Shown piece after piece: positions 51,710 through 59,818 of a stretch of 64,000 nucleotides of DNA. Made by a program: the position numbers and the translations under genes. The stretch is from Cyclobacteriaceae bacterium (GTDB lineage Bacteria; Bacteroidota; Bacteroidia; Cytophagales; Cyclobacteriaceae): assembly GCA_019694875.1 (NCBI GenBank), contig JAIBBC010000003.1:62001-126000 (forward strand), in the 5' to 3' direction. The notes under the pieces are model-generated. The model searched no databases and had not been told where the DNA came from. It saw nothing but the letters and a program-made list of their open reading frames with translations. The number at the start of each line of letters is the position of its first letter. Position 1 is the stretch's first letter.

Positions 51710-53032
51710 TTATCCCTTTCGCCCCGGTAACGGCCAGGAATGAGCTTTGCAAAGACTTCCACTCTCCGAACACACTACACACGTATCCTGAGGCGGGCAC
51801 ACTACATGTCGCACTGTGCCGTTAATCGCGTTATAGGTAAGCGCCCTCGCCAATCCGGGCATTCCCAGTACACAATTAAGTAACATGGTAACAGACAAGG
51901 AGGCTATCGTCGAGTTAAGAGACATTACTGCCGGAGCAGGTTCATCTGCATCTACGATATATGGATCGCTTTTCCGTTCAAAGTCAGATAAGAGGTCCCT
52001 TCGCACTTGTTCGGGATCAAGGATGTTGCCGCAAACGAGGCAGCCCAAACCCGGCACAAGCAACTGCGTTCGGGCTGCGATGTCACGGATTGTACCCTTA
52101 TGCGTTGAGATTACAACTCCCATGTCAATAACAGGCAGAAGATACTGGTAGGCAAGTTGATTAATAACTGCGCGGCTACCGTGGGAATCCGTGCAGCAAA
52201 ATGATAAATCCGTATCGGCCAGAAATTCGGCCACAGTATTTTTATTGACGCTATCTTGAATTACTGAAACCCGCGCGTCAGGATTTATTTGCGTAATAAA
52301 TCGCTTTGCAAGATCAATTTTAGGCAGGCCAATATCCCTGCGGGTGGAACCTGCAACACGATTAAGGTTGGTTTGCTCAATTAAATCCGGATCAATGAGC
52401 AAAAACTTATTTACACCAAGGTGCGCGAGTTGTTGGGCGACAACCGAACCTGTACCCCCTAAGCCAACGATCCCGATCGTTAGCTCTCCAAGCACATGTT
52501 GACCTGCTTTGCCGAAAATCCGAACTTGTCGGTCGTATCGTGCGTCGACCGAGGTTTGCCCCTGCCAATAGAATTGGGTTACAGGGCCAACAACCGCGGT
52601 CTTTAAATATTGCGCTTTACCTAATAAACGTGAAATAACAGTGTCAGGCGTGATGAGCATGGACACATGATCTATGCCCGGTGTCCGTTGGGTGAAGAAC
52701 TCCTCCAGACGCGTCTCCCCCAAGTCGTCAGTGTCAGAAAATTGATTGAACGAAAATGGATGATTATGGACCAAAACAATCGAATCGCCCGTCCGGCGGC
52801 TTCGCTGGGCCAATTGAGCAATCAATTCGGATTTAACCTGGACGCCAGCAGGACCCCGGTAGTCGTACCACTCGTCGTCTATTGCCATTAGCTCAAATAC
52901 AACGATCCTGCTAAGCAAGTTCTCCTTTCTAACCGACCTGGCGAACATGACGGCGCAACGTTCGTGCTCGTCACGAAACAATGACTTCTTTAGATCTTCA
53001 AAAAATCTTAAAGGGATAACAAGTCTACTCAT
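51710..53032 (-). CDS. JAB (JAMM) peptidase fused to E1-like ThiF/MoeB activating enzyme
   Basis: 440 residues from the ATG at 53032. That ATG overlaps the E2 stop as ATGA, while the frame itself is open to 53053. The N-terminal JAB domain has VLVHNHPFSFNQFSDTDD, giving the H-x-H...S...D zinc site near residue 90. The E1 domain has GIVGLGGTGSVVAQQL (ATP loop near 190), LIDPDLIEQTNLNR, and a zinc site from CLVC and CVVC. Beyond the zinc cysteines I see no cysteine at the usual E1 catalytic loop, where the sequence reads DEPAPAVMSLNSTIA. It should adenylate the ubiquitin-like protein at 53403 and also trim or remove it. Confidence 0.88.
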   Translation of the reverse strand: MSRLVIPLRFFEDLKKSLFRDEHERCAVMFARSVRKENLLSRIVVFELMAIDDEWYDYRGPAGVQVKSELIAQLAQRSRRTGDSIVLVHNHPFSFNQFSDTDDLGETRLEEFFTQRTPGIDHVSMLITPDTVISRLLGKAQYLKTAVVGPVTQFYWQGQTSVDARYDRQVRIFGKAGQHVLGELTIGIVGLGGTGSVVAQQLAHLGVNKFLLIDPDLIEQTNLNRVAGSTRRDIGLPKIDLAKRFITQINPDARVSVIQDSVNKNTVAEFLADTDLSFCCTDSHGSRAVINQLAYQYLLPVIDMGVVISTHKGTIRDIAARTQLLVPGLGCLVCGNILDPEQVRRDLLSDFERKSDPYIVDADEPAPAVMSLNSTIASLSVTMLLNCVLGMPGLARALTYNAINGTVRHVVCPPQDTCVVCSESGSLCKAHSWPLPGRKG

Positions 53033-53406
53033 ACTGCCTGTTGAAGCCTGCATTTAATTACATTAAAATAAGTCATCAAATTATCCGTGTTTGGATTCCA
53101 TGAGGCTAAATGCCAGGAAAACCACCATCGCTGGTCGGACAAATGTGGAATTTGATTCTGCTGGCTATTCTGCGGCAGCCCGCCATTAGCCAGTCGCAGA
53201 TCAAAATCTGTCCAAAAGCAATCTGGCTTGGCAAGTGGGTACCCAACTGGAGCAATGAATACAACGTCTGTTCTGGCCTTATTCCAGCCCGGCGGCAATT
53301 CCACGGAAGGTACGGTAATAAGGTAGGAACCATCGGCAAGGCCAGTTATGGCTGCCTCCGGCCACAACACCCGCAGCTGTTCAAACTGACGCTCGATAGG
53401 GGTCAT
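53029..53406 (-). CDS. E2-like ubiquitin-conjugating fold protein
   Basis: 125 residues. PPGWNKARTDVVFIAPVGYP with LAKPDCFWTD matches the strand block and the YPxxxP turn of E2 folds. RWWFSWHLASWNPNTDNLMT is the conserved tryptophan-rich segment of the prokaryotic Prok-E2_E group. There is no cysteine at the standard active-site place. Only C63 (KPDCFW) and C119 are present, so transfer may use another residue or a variant site. The ATG overlaps the Ubl stop by four bases, and its own stop overlaps the E1 start. It would receive the activated ubiquitin-like protein and pass it to a target. Confidence 0.8.
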   Translation of the reverse strand: MTPIERQFEQLRVLWPEAAITGLADGSYLITVPSVELPPGWNKARTDVVFIAPVGYPLAKPDCFWTDFDLRLANGGLPQNSQQNQIPHLSDQRWWFSWHLASWNPNTDNLMTYFNVIKCRLQQAV

Positions 53407-53657
53407 TTCTGCATGCCAAAAGTTGCGGCTGGCACGGTATAGAGGTGCTTCGCTCCGTGCTCCAACGAAACTATTGAGTCTTCGGTAATGAGCAGGTCGG
53501 GTTCATTACCGTGGCCTTCCAGGTAAAGTGGATAAGCGCGCCGTTCTTCGGGCAATTTCACCTTAATTGCTGCCCCCGATATTTGTGGTTCCTGGTGTTC
53601 ATACTTTACACCATCTACGAAGTATAAGTACTTCCGATTTCCATGTTCCTTTTCCAT
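53403..53657 (-). CDS. Ubiquitin-like protein (Multi_ubiq type, single copy)
   Basis: 84 residues with a beta-grasp pattern: KYLYFVDGVKYEHQEPQISG, then GAAIKVKLPEERRAYPLYLE, then EDSIVSLEHGAKHLYTVPAA. This fits the Multi_ubiq family (F-x-V-D-G-x-x-Y, I-x-G-x-x-I, V-x-L), here as one copy. The C-terminus is TFGMQK. It has no GG, but one Gly is followed by a three-residue tail that the JAB domain encoded two genes later could remove. It is preceded by a 92-base gap, the largest in the operon, which might hold an internal promoter. The start is the ATG at 53657. Confidence 0.82.
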   Translation of the reverse strand: MEKEHGNRKYLYFVDGVKYEHQEPQISGAAIKVKLPEERRAYPLYLEGHGNEPDLLITEDSIVSLEHGAKHLYTVPAATFGMQK

Positions 53658-53749
53658 TCTAATATTACTGTATTATTGATAATAATTTATTACTAAACTT
53701 TAGCTCGCTCCTGCTTACCGTTATTTCTCCAAATCATTTCAAAATCAAA

Positions 53750-54580
53750 TCAATCGTTCGAAAAAAATGCGATCAGCGCTATCATTGCCAGCGCAGCGAC
53801 GGTGAACGTCAACATACCCGCCGGCTTTATGCTTTCTTGTTGGACAGGTTTGTTTATGCCTGTCAATCCTCGAATTGCAAATACAAACGGAACGGACAAG
53901 TTGCCCGTCCGATAAGCGACATCGGGTACTTGATCACTATCCAACTCGCGAAGTTTATGCGGTAAAAATTTCACTAAAGAGTCAATCGCGTAACAATCAA
54001 TTTGCTGATTGACGGGTTGCAATTGATTACACTCCTGTAATAGTGTATGAGTAAACATACCACCGTTCACGGTGTCGACAGAATACTGTCCAGGTTTGGT
54101 CGCGTGAATGATCATATGCCCTTCCGGCGAATTGACAATCATCTGATCAAATAGTTCCCGGGTAGAGTAAACTTCAAAGTGACTTTCATGTTGGCTGAAG
54201 TCAGGAATACCGTCTAGCCCGCCCCGAACAAAATTTCGGCAGGCATCCACGATCACCAGTTGCTTTCTCGATTTTGTCAGCAACTCCAAATCCTGCATGG
54301 GGTGATCCCGCAAAACAATCATTCTATTACCGGTTTCAGCATCTGTGAATCCATGACCGAAAAAGTAAATCATGACATAATCTTCATGACACCAAACGAT
54401 TCGCAACGCCAGCTCGCTCCAATTCGGGTTTGAGAGAACTGATATCTCTTGCGGAAGCCAAGACCCGCCTTTTGGAGATTCGAGAAATTCTCTCATCATC
54501 CTTAAATCGCTAGCCGCGCCATAGAGATGATTTTCACCGCTGCCAGGAGCACCAATTAAAATTGCTCGTCTTGTTACCAT
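53750..54580 (-). CDS. Caspase-like (peptidase C14) protease with C-terminal membrane anchor
   Basis: 276 residues. The fold begins RRAILIGAPGSGENHLYGAA (loss of the usual ..VGINxY, but same strand). The catalytic His is H76 in YFFGHGFTD, and the nucleophile is C114 in LVIVDACRNFVRG. Later blocks are MIIHATKPGQYSVDT and GGMFTHTLLQE. Both active-site residues are present. The last 22 residues (GMLTFTVAALAMIALIAFFS) form a single transmembrane tail anchor, so the protease faces the cytoplasm from the inner membrane. It is 12 bases after the triple-TM gene. In this setting it is probably the death effector or a processing enzyme of the ubiquitin-like pathway. Confidence 0.88.
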   Translation of the reverse strand: MVTRRAILIGAPGSGENHLYGAASDLRMMREFLESPKGGSWLPQEISVLSNPNWSELALRIVWCHEDYVMIYFFGHGFTDAETGNRMIVLRDHPMQDLELLTKSRKQLVIVDACRNFVRGGLDGIPDFSQHESHFEVYSTRELFDQMIVNSPEGHMIIHATKPGQYSVDTVNGGMFTHTLLQECNQLQPVNQQIDCYAIDSLVKFLPHKLRELDSDQVPDVAYRTGNLSVPFVFAIRGLTGINKPVQQESIKPAGMLTFTVAALAMIALIAFFSND

Positions 54581-54592
54581 AAACTCTTGGTA

Positions 54593-55150
54593 TTACTTTC
54601 CAGTGCCATTCATTTCATCTTCCAATTGTTTCTCCTGGCGTTGCAAATTGGAAATTTCATTTTGCAGCTGAGCGATCCGCATGGGGTTAAATTTATTTCG
54701 GCGATAAACCCACGAGGTAATATATTCTTCAAGTTGCCGCATGATAAAATTAAATGTAAACACACGGGATTTGAACAGCAGTGTAAGGAGCGTACCGGCT
54801 AATGTAATAACAAAGAATGCATGTGAAAGCGATTCCATCGCTGAAAAGCCATTTAATAGAAAGACTATATAGATCGCTGTTGCTGCCGTTAAGAAGATCA
54901 ATTTCCCCGCAAACACAAGCCTGCGACTTTTTGTGTCGAGCCTGCGTTTGGTTGCTTGCTCAGTATTCAGTTGGTGAATTCTTGCCTCAATCTTTTCGCG
55001 TACCTGGCGCATCCGACTGGCTACCGTCTCAACTCCATGTGAAGCTTGATCAAATAGCCAGTTAAAAAACAAATAAAGTCCATAAAGAATTAACGGCACT
55101 GCCAATACTACAAGCAGGATCTGCAACGCGTCATACCTATTTCTTTTCAT
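54593..55150 (-). CDS. Triple-TM protein with coiled coils, partner of the caspase
   Basis: 185 residues from the ATG at 55150, preferred because AAGGAG lies just before it. The ATG at 55162 is four codons upstream. One TM helix is near the start (ALQILLVVLAVPLILYGLYL), then a helical coiled coil (VASRMRQVREKIEARIHQLN), two more TM helices (RLVFAGKLIFLTAATAIYIV and AFFVITLAGTLLTLLF), and a terminal coiled coil (RIAQLQNEISNLQRQEKQLE). No known family. It stands directly before the membrane-anchored caspase, so a membrane complex of the two is plausible, with pore or scaffold function. Confidence 0.65.
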   Translation of the reverse strand: MKRNRYDALQILLVVLAVPLILYGLYLFFNWLFDQASHGVETVASRMRQVREKIEARIHQLNTEQATKRRLDTKSRRLVFAGKLIFLTAATAIYIVFLLNGFSAMESLSHAFFVITLAGTLLTLLFKSRVFTFNFIMRQLEEYITSWVYRRNKFNPMRIAQLQNEISNLQRQEKQLEDEMNGTGK

Positions 55151-55183
55151 GCTCCTTATCATAAATCATGTCAAACATAAAAT

Positions 55184-56182
55184 CTAAATAGCCTTTAAAC
55201 TAAACGCATCGAGGTAATTCATCAGTTTTCTACCGGCATGGAAATTTTTTTGCCAAACGTCTTCGTTATGACTCCAATGAATAAGCTGATCGGTCGCCAT
55301 TTTACCTAGTTTGGTGACTACCAGGTTTAGTGAATCCAATTCCTCTGATGTAAAGATGGCTTCATTGAAATCTTTTGTTTCCGTACGCTGAAATTGCTCA
55401 CCCACAGCATTCTCGAACAAGCGTCGTGTAACCTTAACACATTGCTTCTGCTCCAGGTACTCAAAAATACTTTGAAAGTTATTTGGAACAGGCCCCATAT
55501 CGATGGCGCAGTACCTTACGCCGCTGATCGAAAAACCTGTTTTCTTGAAGTTATAGAAGTCTGAGTAAAAAAGAAGTTTATTTAACTTTGTCTTATAAGG
55601 CTGAATACTTGAAGCAAAAAAGATGACCATTTCAGAAAACTTCTTTAAATCTGGCTTTCTGAAACCGGACTCTTCATCCGGATCCGGGTTGCCCATAAAA
55701 TAAGCTTTCAAATCAAAGTCTATCTTATTTTGATTCTCCATGAGCTCCTGAACCCGCCTTAAAAGTCTTTCCTTTTCTTTGGGTTTAAGAATATCACTTC
55801 GTTCAACCATTTCTCCAAACTTTGACGGATCAAATGCGAAATCAAGAATGAGTGCGTTAGCAAGTGACGGTATTTCCCCGGACTCATAATTCCTATACGT
55901 GTTAACTCCAAAACATAAAATTTCGGATATACGGGTAGGTGTTAACTCATATTTGTCCCGAAGTTCAACCAACTGTTCAGGAAATGGAATTCCATGTCTT
56001 ACCCGGTATTGATTGTAAAGCGTTTCCAGGTTAAGTTGAGCTATTTTCTCATCCTCAAACCTCTCACCGCTATCTTCACATAAGTAATATTGGTAAACCG
56101 TTTCGAACTTCTCTTTTCGAAATTCAGTCTCGACCAATTCTACCTTCTTCACCATTTCCTTGCCTGTGATCGGGCTTTTCAT
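55184..56182 (-). CDS. Antitoxin with MqsA-like HTH and Panacea (SocA/DUF4065) domain
   Basis: 332 residues. The N-terminal part (MKSPITGKEMVKKVELVETE) stands in place of a zinc finger but lacks the full cysteine set. It is followed by an HTH: LTPTRISEILCFGVNTYRNY and ESGEIPSLANALIL. The C-terminal Panacea domain shows KLNKLLFYSDFYNFKKTGFS, CAIDMGPVPNNF and QLIHWSHNEDVWQ. Panacea proteins neutralise many unrelated toxins. The toxin gene lies seven bases upstream (56190-56540). The HTH should bind the palindromes at 56580-56631. It is followed after about 33 bases by the membrane protein of the ubiquitin/caspase operon. Confidence 0.85.
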   Translation of the reverse strand: MKSPITGKEMVKKVELVETEFRKEKFETVYQYYLCEDSGERFEDEKIAQLNLETLYNQYRVRHGIPFPEQLVELRDKYELTPTRISEILCFGVNTYRNYESGEIPSLANALILDFAFDPSKFGEMVERSDILKPKEKERLLRRVQELMENQNKIDFDLKAYFMGNPDPDEESGFRKPDLKKFSEMVIFFASSIQPYKTKLNKLLFYSDFYNFKKTGFSISGVRYCAIDMGPVPNNFQSIFEYLEQKQCVKVTRRLFENAVGEQFQRTETKDFNEAIFTSEELDSLNLVVTKLGKMATDQLIHWSHNEDVWQKNFHAGRKLMNYLDAFSLKAI

Positions 56183-56189
56183 AACTTAT

Positions 56190-56540
56190 TTAATTTTTGT
56201 ACGGATATTTCATTGGTGTCACCGGAAAATGAAATGAAATACATAACACCTCATTGCCTGGGTGGCCCATTGTAATTTTGATATAAATTTCTCTTGCCCT
56301 AACCGTTCGTCCGAATACCCACATGCATGCTCCGTTATAAAGTCTTTCAGTTATCGGCCCATCACAATAGTCAGACACCGCGAGTCTACCAAGTTCACCT
56401 TTTACCTGAATGACAGATAATTCCAACTCCTTCAACGTAGCGTAATTCTTTTCCCTGTCCGAACGGAATATCACTCCCCAAAACTCTAGCTTCTCCTTAA
56501 ATTCTTTAAGAAAACTCTCAATTTCACCAACCGTAGCCAT
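56190..56540 (-). CDS. Small putative toxin paired with the Panacea antitoxin
   Basis: 116 residues, soluble. The C-terminal half (GACMWVFGRTVRAREIYIKI, then ISFHFPVTPMKYPYK) is a conserved-looking block that I associate with toxins encoded just before MqsA/Panacea-type antitoxins. I cannot name the catalytic residues, and it may be an RNase of the MqsR/RelE fold. Toxin-first order and a seven-base gap to the antitoxin fit the mqsRA arrangement. The promoter and operator elements lie 30-90 bases upstream. It may be only a two-gene addiction unit that happens to sit before the caspase operon. Confidence 0.7.
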   Translation of the reverse strand: MATVGEIESFLKEFKEKLEFWGVIFRSDREKNYATLKELELSVIQVKGELGRLAVSDYCDGPITERLYNGACMWVFGRTVRAREIYIKITMGHPGNEVLCISFHFPVTPMKYPYKN

Positions 56541-56569
56541 CTGTAGAAATGTAAAAATCCAACCATGTC

Positions 56570-56577
56570 CAAATATA
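56570..56577 (-). promoter_or_regulatory. Bacteroidetes -7 promoter element of the TA/ubiquitin/caspase operon
   Basis: On the minus strand TATATTTG fits the TAnnTTTG consensus. It lies about 30 bases before the toxin ATG. No clear -33 TTG is seen at the right distance, which could mean that the promoter is weak or depends on an activator. Confidence 0.5.
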
Positions 56578-56579
56578 CG

Positions 56580-56631
56580 ACTTTAAAGTGATATTTGTTG
56601 CTCATAATACTTATATTTTAACTTTAAAGTT
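56580..56631. promoter_or_regulatory. Two ACTTTAAAGT palindromes, probable operator pair
   Basis: ACTTTAAAGT occurs at 56580-56589 and again as AACTTTAAAGTT at 56620-56631. The centres are 41 bases apart, about four turns of the helix. The first copy touches the -7 element, so binding there would block the promoter. The HTH of the antitoxin (55184-56182) is the natural candidate to bind it. Confidence 0.65.
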
Positions 56632-56964
56632 ACTTTTTATCTTTGGCGGAGCGCTAGAATTTGTCGATCAACCTGTTAGTTCACACAAATTCAGACCAAG
56701 TTCAATTACGAGTAACTTTCCAATTGATAATCAATATTTTATCGGCGAAGAGCGTTATTACAACTCTGGTTGAGGATCTAAATTCTATGCGCCGTACTTT
56801 CCTTACCGCTATTACTTTCCGCTGCGGGGTCGTTGGCAAAAGTGCAATTACTATTAATTCGACAAGGGAGTCAAAGGACTGCCGACACTCCTACTAGCTC
56901 GAACAACTGCTCAGGGATTTCCGGGCTAAAGAAGATGCCGGATCAATAGGCAGCCAAATAATAC

Positions 56965-57215
56965 ATGGAGATTCCGCTTTAACTGACCAGTTTATTCCGC
57001 AGCAATTGACCCCCCAAGGTTGATTGCAAAAGCGTAGTCTTATCGGTATCAGGTTTCGGTTGACGATAGCCGTGGTTTTAGTTTTGTGTTAGTTTTTTTC
57101 CTCGGTCAAGATAGTTTTTTTTTACCGATCGAGTCTCCCTTCAGCTCAAGCCCGGTGTGCATCGTGGATCACCCGGTCAAGGATCGCATCAGCGATCGTC
57201 TGTTCCCCGATGATA
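56965..57215 (-). pseudogene. Degraded IS21-family remnant (istB tail and element end)
   Basis: Read on the minus strand, 57210-57152 encodes TIADAILDRVIHDAHR, the typical C-terminal part of IstB. One base later in another frame it continues LELKGDS and KKK. The frame is thus broken by a one-base shift, and the upstream part is lost. Further along the minus strand, GGTCAGTTAAAGCGGAAT (56971-56988) and the GGGGGGTCAATTG tract near 57010 resemble the end repeats of IS21 elements. The rest of the 800-base gap (56541-57342) has no gene apart from the operators described. Confidence 0.7.
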
Positions 57216-57342
57216 TGAGTTTACTCATAGTGGATCGGGTTATTGGCCAGGTGTGGGTTGATTTAAAAAGGGCGCATTAAGCCCTATGAATCAATCGCAG
57301 GCTTTTGGTCAGACATCTTTTGCATTCATAAATTAATAAAAT

Positions 57343-59337
57343 TTATAACCACTCCCTAGGAACCAATGCGTTGTCCCCGCTCCACTCTTCTACAAGATGG
57401 ATATTATTGATGCCCTGCCAAGTGATTTCTGGCGCGTGTTCAACAATTATTATTTGCACGTTTCCTTTAGTACGGGTCAAACAATTGGCGGCTGCGCTGA
57501 ATATCTTTCTCGTTTGTGTTAAATCGTCCAATTGAGAACTATAATCTTCGAACGTCTTAATATTCTTATTAACTTTTGGGATGTCCTTAGGAAAATAGAC
57601 CTGACTGGGTTGATCAATGAAAAGAAACGATGGTACCGGGTTTTGCTTCGCTCCGCTAAAATGTTCATGTAATGCGAAAGCAGTTGAAAGATGATAGCCC
57701 ATCCAATTTGCACCACTACCAACTTCCCACAAATAATCCTGCCGACTAGATGTCGATGATAGAATCTTCAATGTCAAGTTTGTAATATCAAGTTCAACGG
57801 CGTCCGTTGGGCGATCAATGTCCAGCATAGCTACGTATGTGGAAATCAGTCCCGATATTTTTCGGAGAATGTTTTGCTGACTGTTCTTCGATTTAATTTC
57901 CCGAAGTTTCTCTCGTTTATCATCGAGTTGGGCTTCGAGCGCTTTGATATCATTATCAAATGAGCTGTCAACGCCTATTGCTTCAACGTTCTCAAGTTGC
58001 TGCTCCAGACGCCCCACAAACCGATAGATTTCTTCAATGGATTGTCGCTTTTGTTTTTCAGCGTCAGATTTTCGATAAAAATCACGCATGACCTCACGCA
58101 CATCACTGAGATCAATTTCCAGCGACCGTATTTCCTCTTTGACTTCAGAAATCTCTTTGTCCAAGTTCACATCGGGAGTATTAATGGCATTAGACACAGT
58201 CTCCAGGTTTTGATTATAAACGTGAAGCATCTCAATTTGCTTTTTAGCGGTTTCATTTTTTGATTCACAAAACGGACAATACTCGTCCGTGAGTTTCTTT
58301 TTAAACCAACTGACGGGCTCAAGTCTTTTCTGCTGAACAGTGACAGTTTGTTTGTATTGAGTCGTTGAAGTACTCAACTTCTGCAGTTTCAGCAATCTAA
58401 TTTTCCGCCCACTAATCTCACCCTGCAATCTGCGCTCTTCGTCTTCAAGTTTTTTCTGTCGCTCTACGTCCACTTCACTCGTTCCTCGCTGGAAGTCCGG
58501 AATAGGGTTATCTCTAAAACCATTAACCACCTGTTGCAAACGTTCTAGATACTGCGAAGTATCAAATTGTTCATTGTTCGTGGAGATATCTTTCATCAAT
58601 CCAAGTTGGATCGATCGAGAGTATAATGCCTTAAGATTGTTCAGCCACGTGTCAATAGCCTTTTTCCTGGCAGCAAGCTGGCCTTGTAAATTCTTAAGAT
58701 TTGCTTCCAACGATTTAATTTCCCGCTCAAGCATCAGAGCCTCATTATTTATGGCACCGATGAATAACGGAAAAGTCGTCTTGAGGCGCTGCTGATGTTC
58801 ATATGTATCAGCTTTGTAGAACAAGGCGTACGGATTCGCAACGATGTGCTGTGGTTGAAACTGAAAAGCACTTGTATCCCGAAAGCTCGCCGCACTTGTG
58901 AATCCGTTCCTCACATTCTCGTCAAAACGTTCGTTTGACAGTCCTGAAAGTTGATTCAATCTATTGACGACAACGTCACGATTTGCCTTTGGCTTTTTCT
59001 CTAAAGCCTCGTTCAAATCAAGTGCTCCGGCTTTCTCGTACATTATCATTTCGCCAGTTGACGTATGATTACCAGGTTCACGCCTGAACAGTACGAGTTC
59101 AGTTGAATCCGTTATTAAATGCAAACCAAACCATTCAGTCTTTTCCCGGATTACGCCTACCGGAATCGAGCATTTATCACTACCGAGACAATAGTCAATG
59201 ATATGGACCAGTGCCGATTTTCCTTTGTGACTTTCCCCAGTAATGACATTTACCTTATCCAACGAAAATTCTACAATGCGAACATTTTTGGATTCATCCT
59301 TAGGAAGCAAAAAGACTGATTTTATCTTCAGTTTCAT
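57343..59337 (-). CDS. DUF3732/Rad50-like ATPase of an ABC-three-component system
   Basis: 664 residues. Walker A is GESHKGKS (residues 34-41), in KVNVITGESHKGKSALVHII, typical of DUF3732. Two long coiled-coil arms flank a central CxxC (DEYCPFCESK near residue 350), which looks like a Rad50-type zinc hook. The signature, Walker B and later motifs are in the last ~150 residues (GSGANWMGYHLSTAFALHE, FLFIDQPSQVYFP, IIIVEHAPEI). It is the third gene of the operon and would act as the DNA- or signal-sensing ATPase that controls the two small partners encoded upstream. Confidence 0.85.
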   Translation of the reverse strand: MKLKIKSVFLLPKDESKNVRIVEFSLDKVNVITGESHKGKSALVHIIDYCLGSDKCSIPVGVIREKTEWFGLHLITDSTELVLFRREPGNHTSTGEMIMYEKAGALDLNEALEKKPKANRDVVVNRLNQLSGLSNERFDENVRNGFTSAASFRDTSAFQFQPQHIVANPYALFYKADTYEHQQRLKTTFPLFIGAINNEALMLEREIKSLEANLKNLQGQLAARKKAIDTWLNNLKALYSRSIQLGLMKDISTNNEQFDTSQYLERLQQVVNGFRDNPIPDFQRGTSEVDVERQKKLEDEERRLQGEISGRKIRLLKLQKLSTSTTQYKQTVTVQQKRLEPVSWFKKKLTDEYCPFCESKNETAKKQIEMLHVYNQNLETVSNAINTPDVNLDKEISEVKEEIRSLEIDLSDVREVMRDFYRKSDAEKQKRQSIEEIYRFVGRLEQQLENVEAIGVDSSFDNDIKALEAQLDDKREKLREIKSKNSQQNILRKISGLISTYVAMLDIDRPTDAVELDITNLTLKILSSTSSRQDYLWEVGSGANWMGYHLSTAFALHEHFSGAKQNPVPSFLFIDQPSQVYFPKDIPKVNKNIKTFEDYSSQLDDLTQTRKIFSAAANCLTRTKGNVQIIIVEHAPEITWQGINNIHLVEEWSGDNALVPREWL

Positions 59338-59338
59338 T

Positions 59339-59818
59339 TTAGAATTTTATTTTCAGCGTTATACAGATTTGATCCTCGGAAACAGCGGCGAACCATCGAC
59401 CTAGTCGGTCCGCACCTTGCACAATTTTCTTAATATCCTCATTATACTTTCCAGTTGTTACCGGGGTTTTGATGGGGAGCAATTCATTCAACTCTTTGCT
59501 GTAGGTTAGAATTTTTGACTGATAGGCCAGATTAAGTGCTTTAAAAGTTTGGATTGACATTTCCTCCATTCGCTGTTGAAGTCCCGCTGGCATTTCTCGG
59601 TAGTCGCTGAGCGCATTGAAAAAGCCACCCTCGAACGCTCGTCCGTAAATTGAATTGAGTGTGGCACGATGATACAACAATGGAAGAACCGGCATTGCTA
59701 ACGCCAGGCTTGGACCCCGCAGATTCTCGTTTTTCGCATAGAACGAATTGACAAACTTGTTAAGCGCAAGCGCGCCTATGCCAACATTTTGAATAATATC
59801 GTGCTCTGTTAATATCAT
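59339..59818 (-). CDS. Middle component of an ABC-three-component system
   Basis: 159 residues, helical, starting MILTEHDIIQNVGIGALALN with the pattern NSFYAKNENLRGPSLALAMP and VLPLLYHRATLNSIYGRAFE. This resembles the small 'middle component' proteins that link the effector and the SMC-type ATPase in ABC-3C defence systems. No catalytic motif. The start overlaps the stop of the upstream gene by one base, and the ATPase gene starts one base after its stop, so all three are tightly coupled. Its presumed role is to bridge the other two. Confidence 0.8.
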   Translation of the reverse strand: MILTEHDIIQNVGIGALALNKFVNSFYAKNENLRGPSLALAMPVLPLLYHRATLNSIYGRAFEGGFFNALSDYREMPAGLQQRMEEMSIQTFKALNLAYQSKILTYSKELNELLPIKTPVTTGKYNEDIKKIVQGADRLGRWFAAVSEDQICITLKIKF

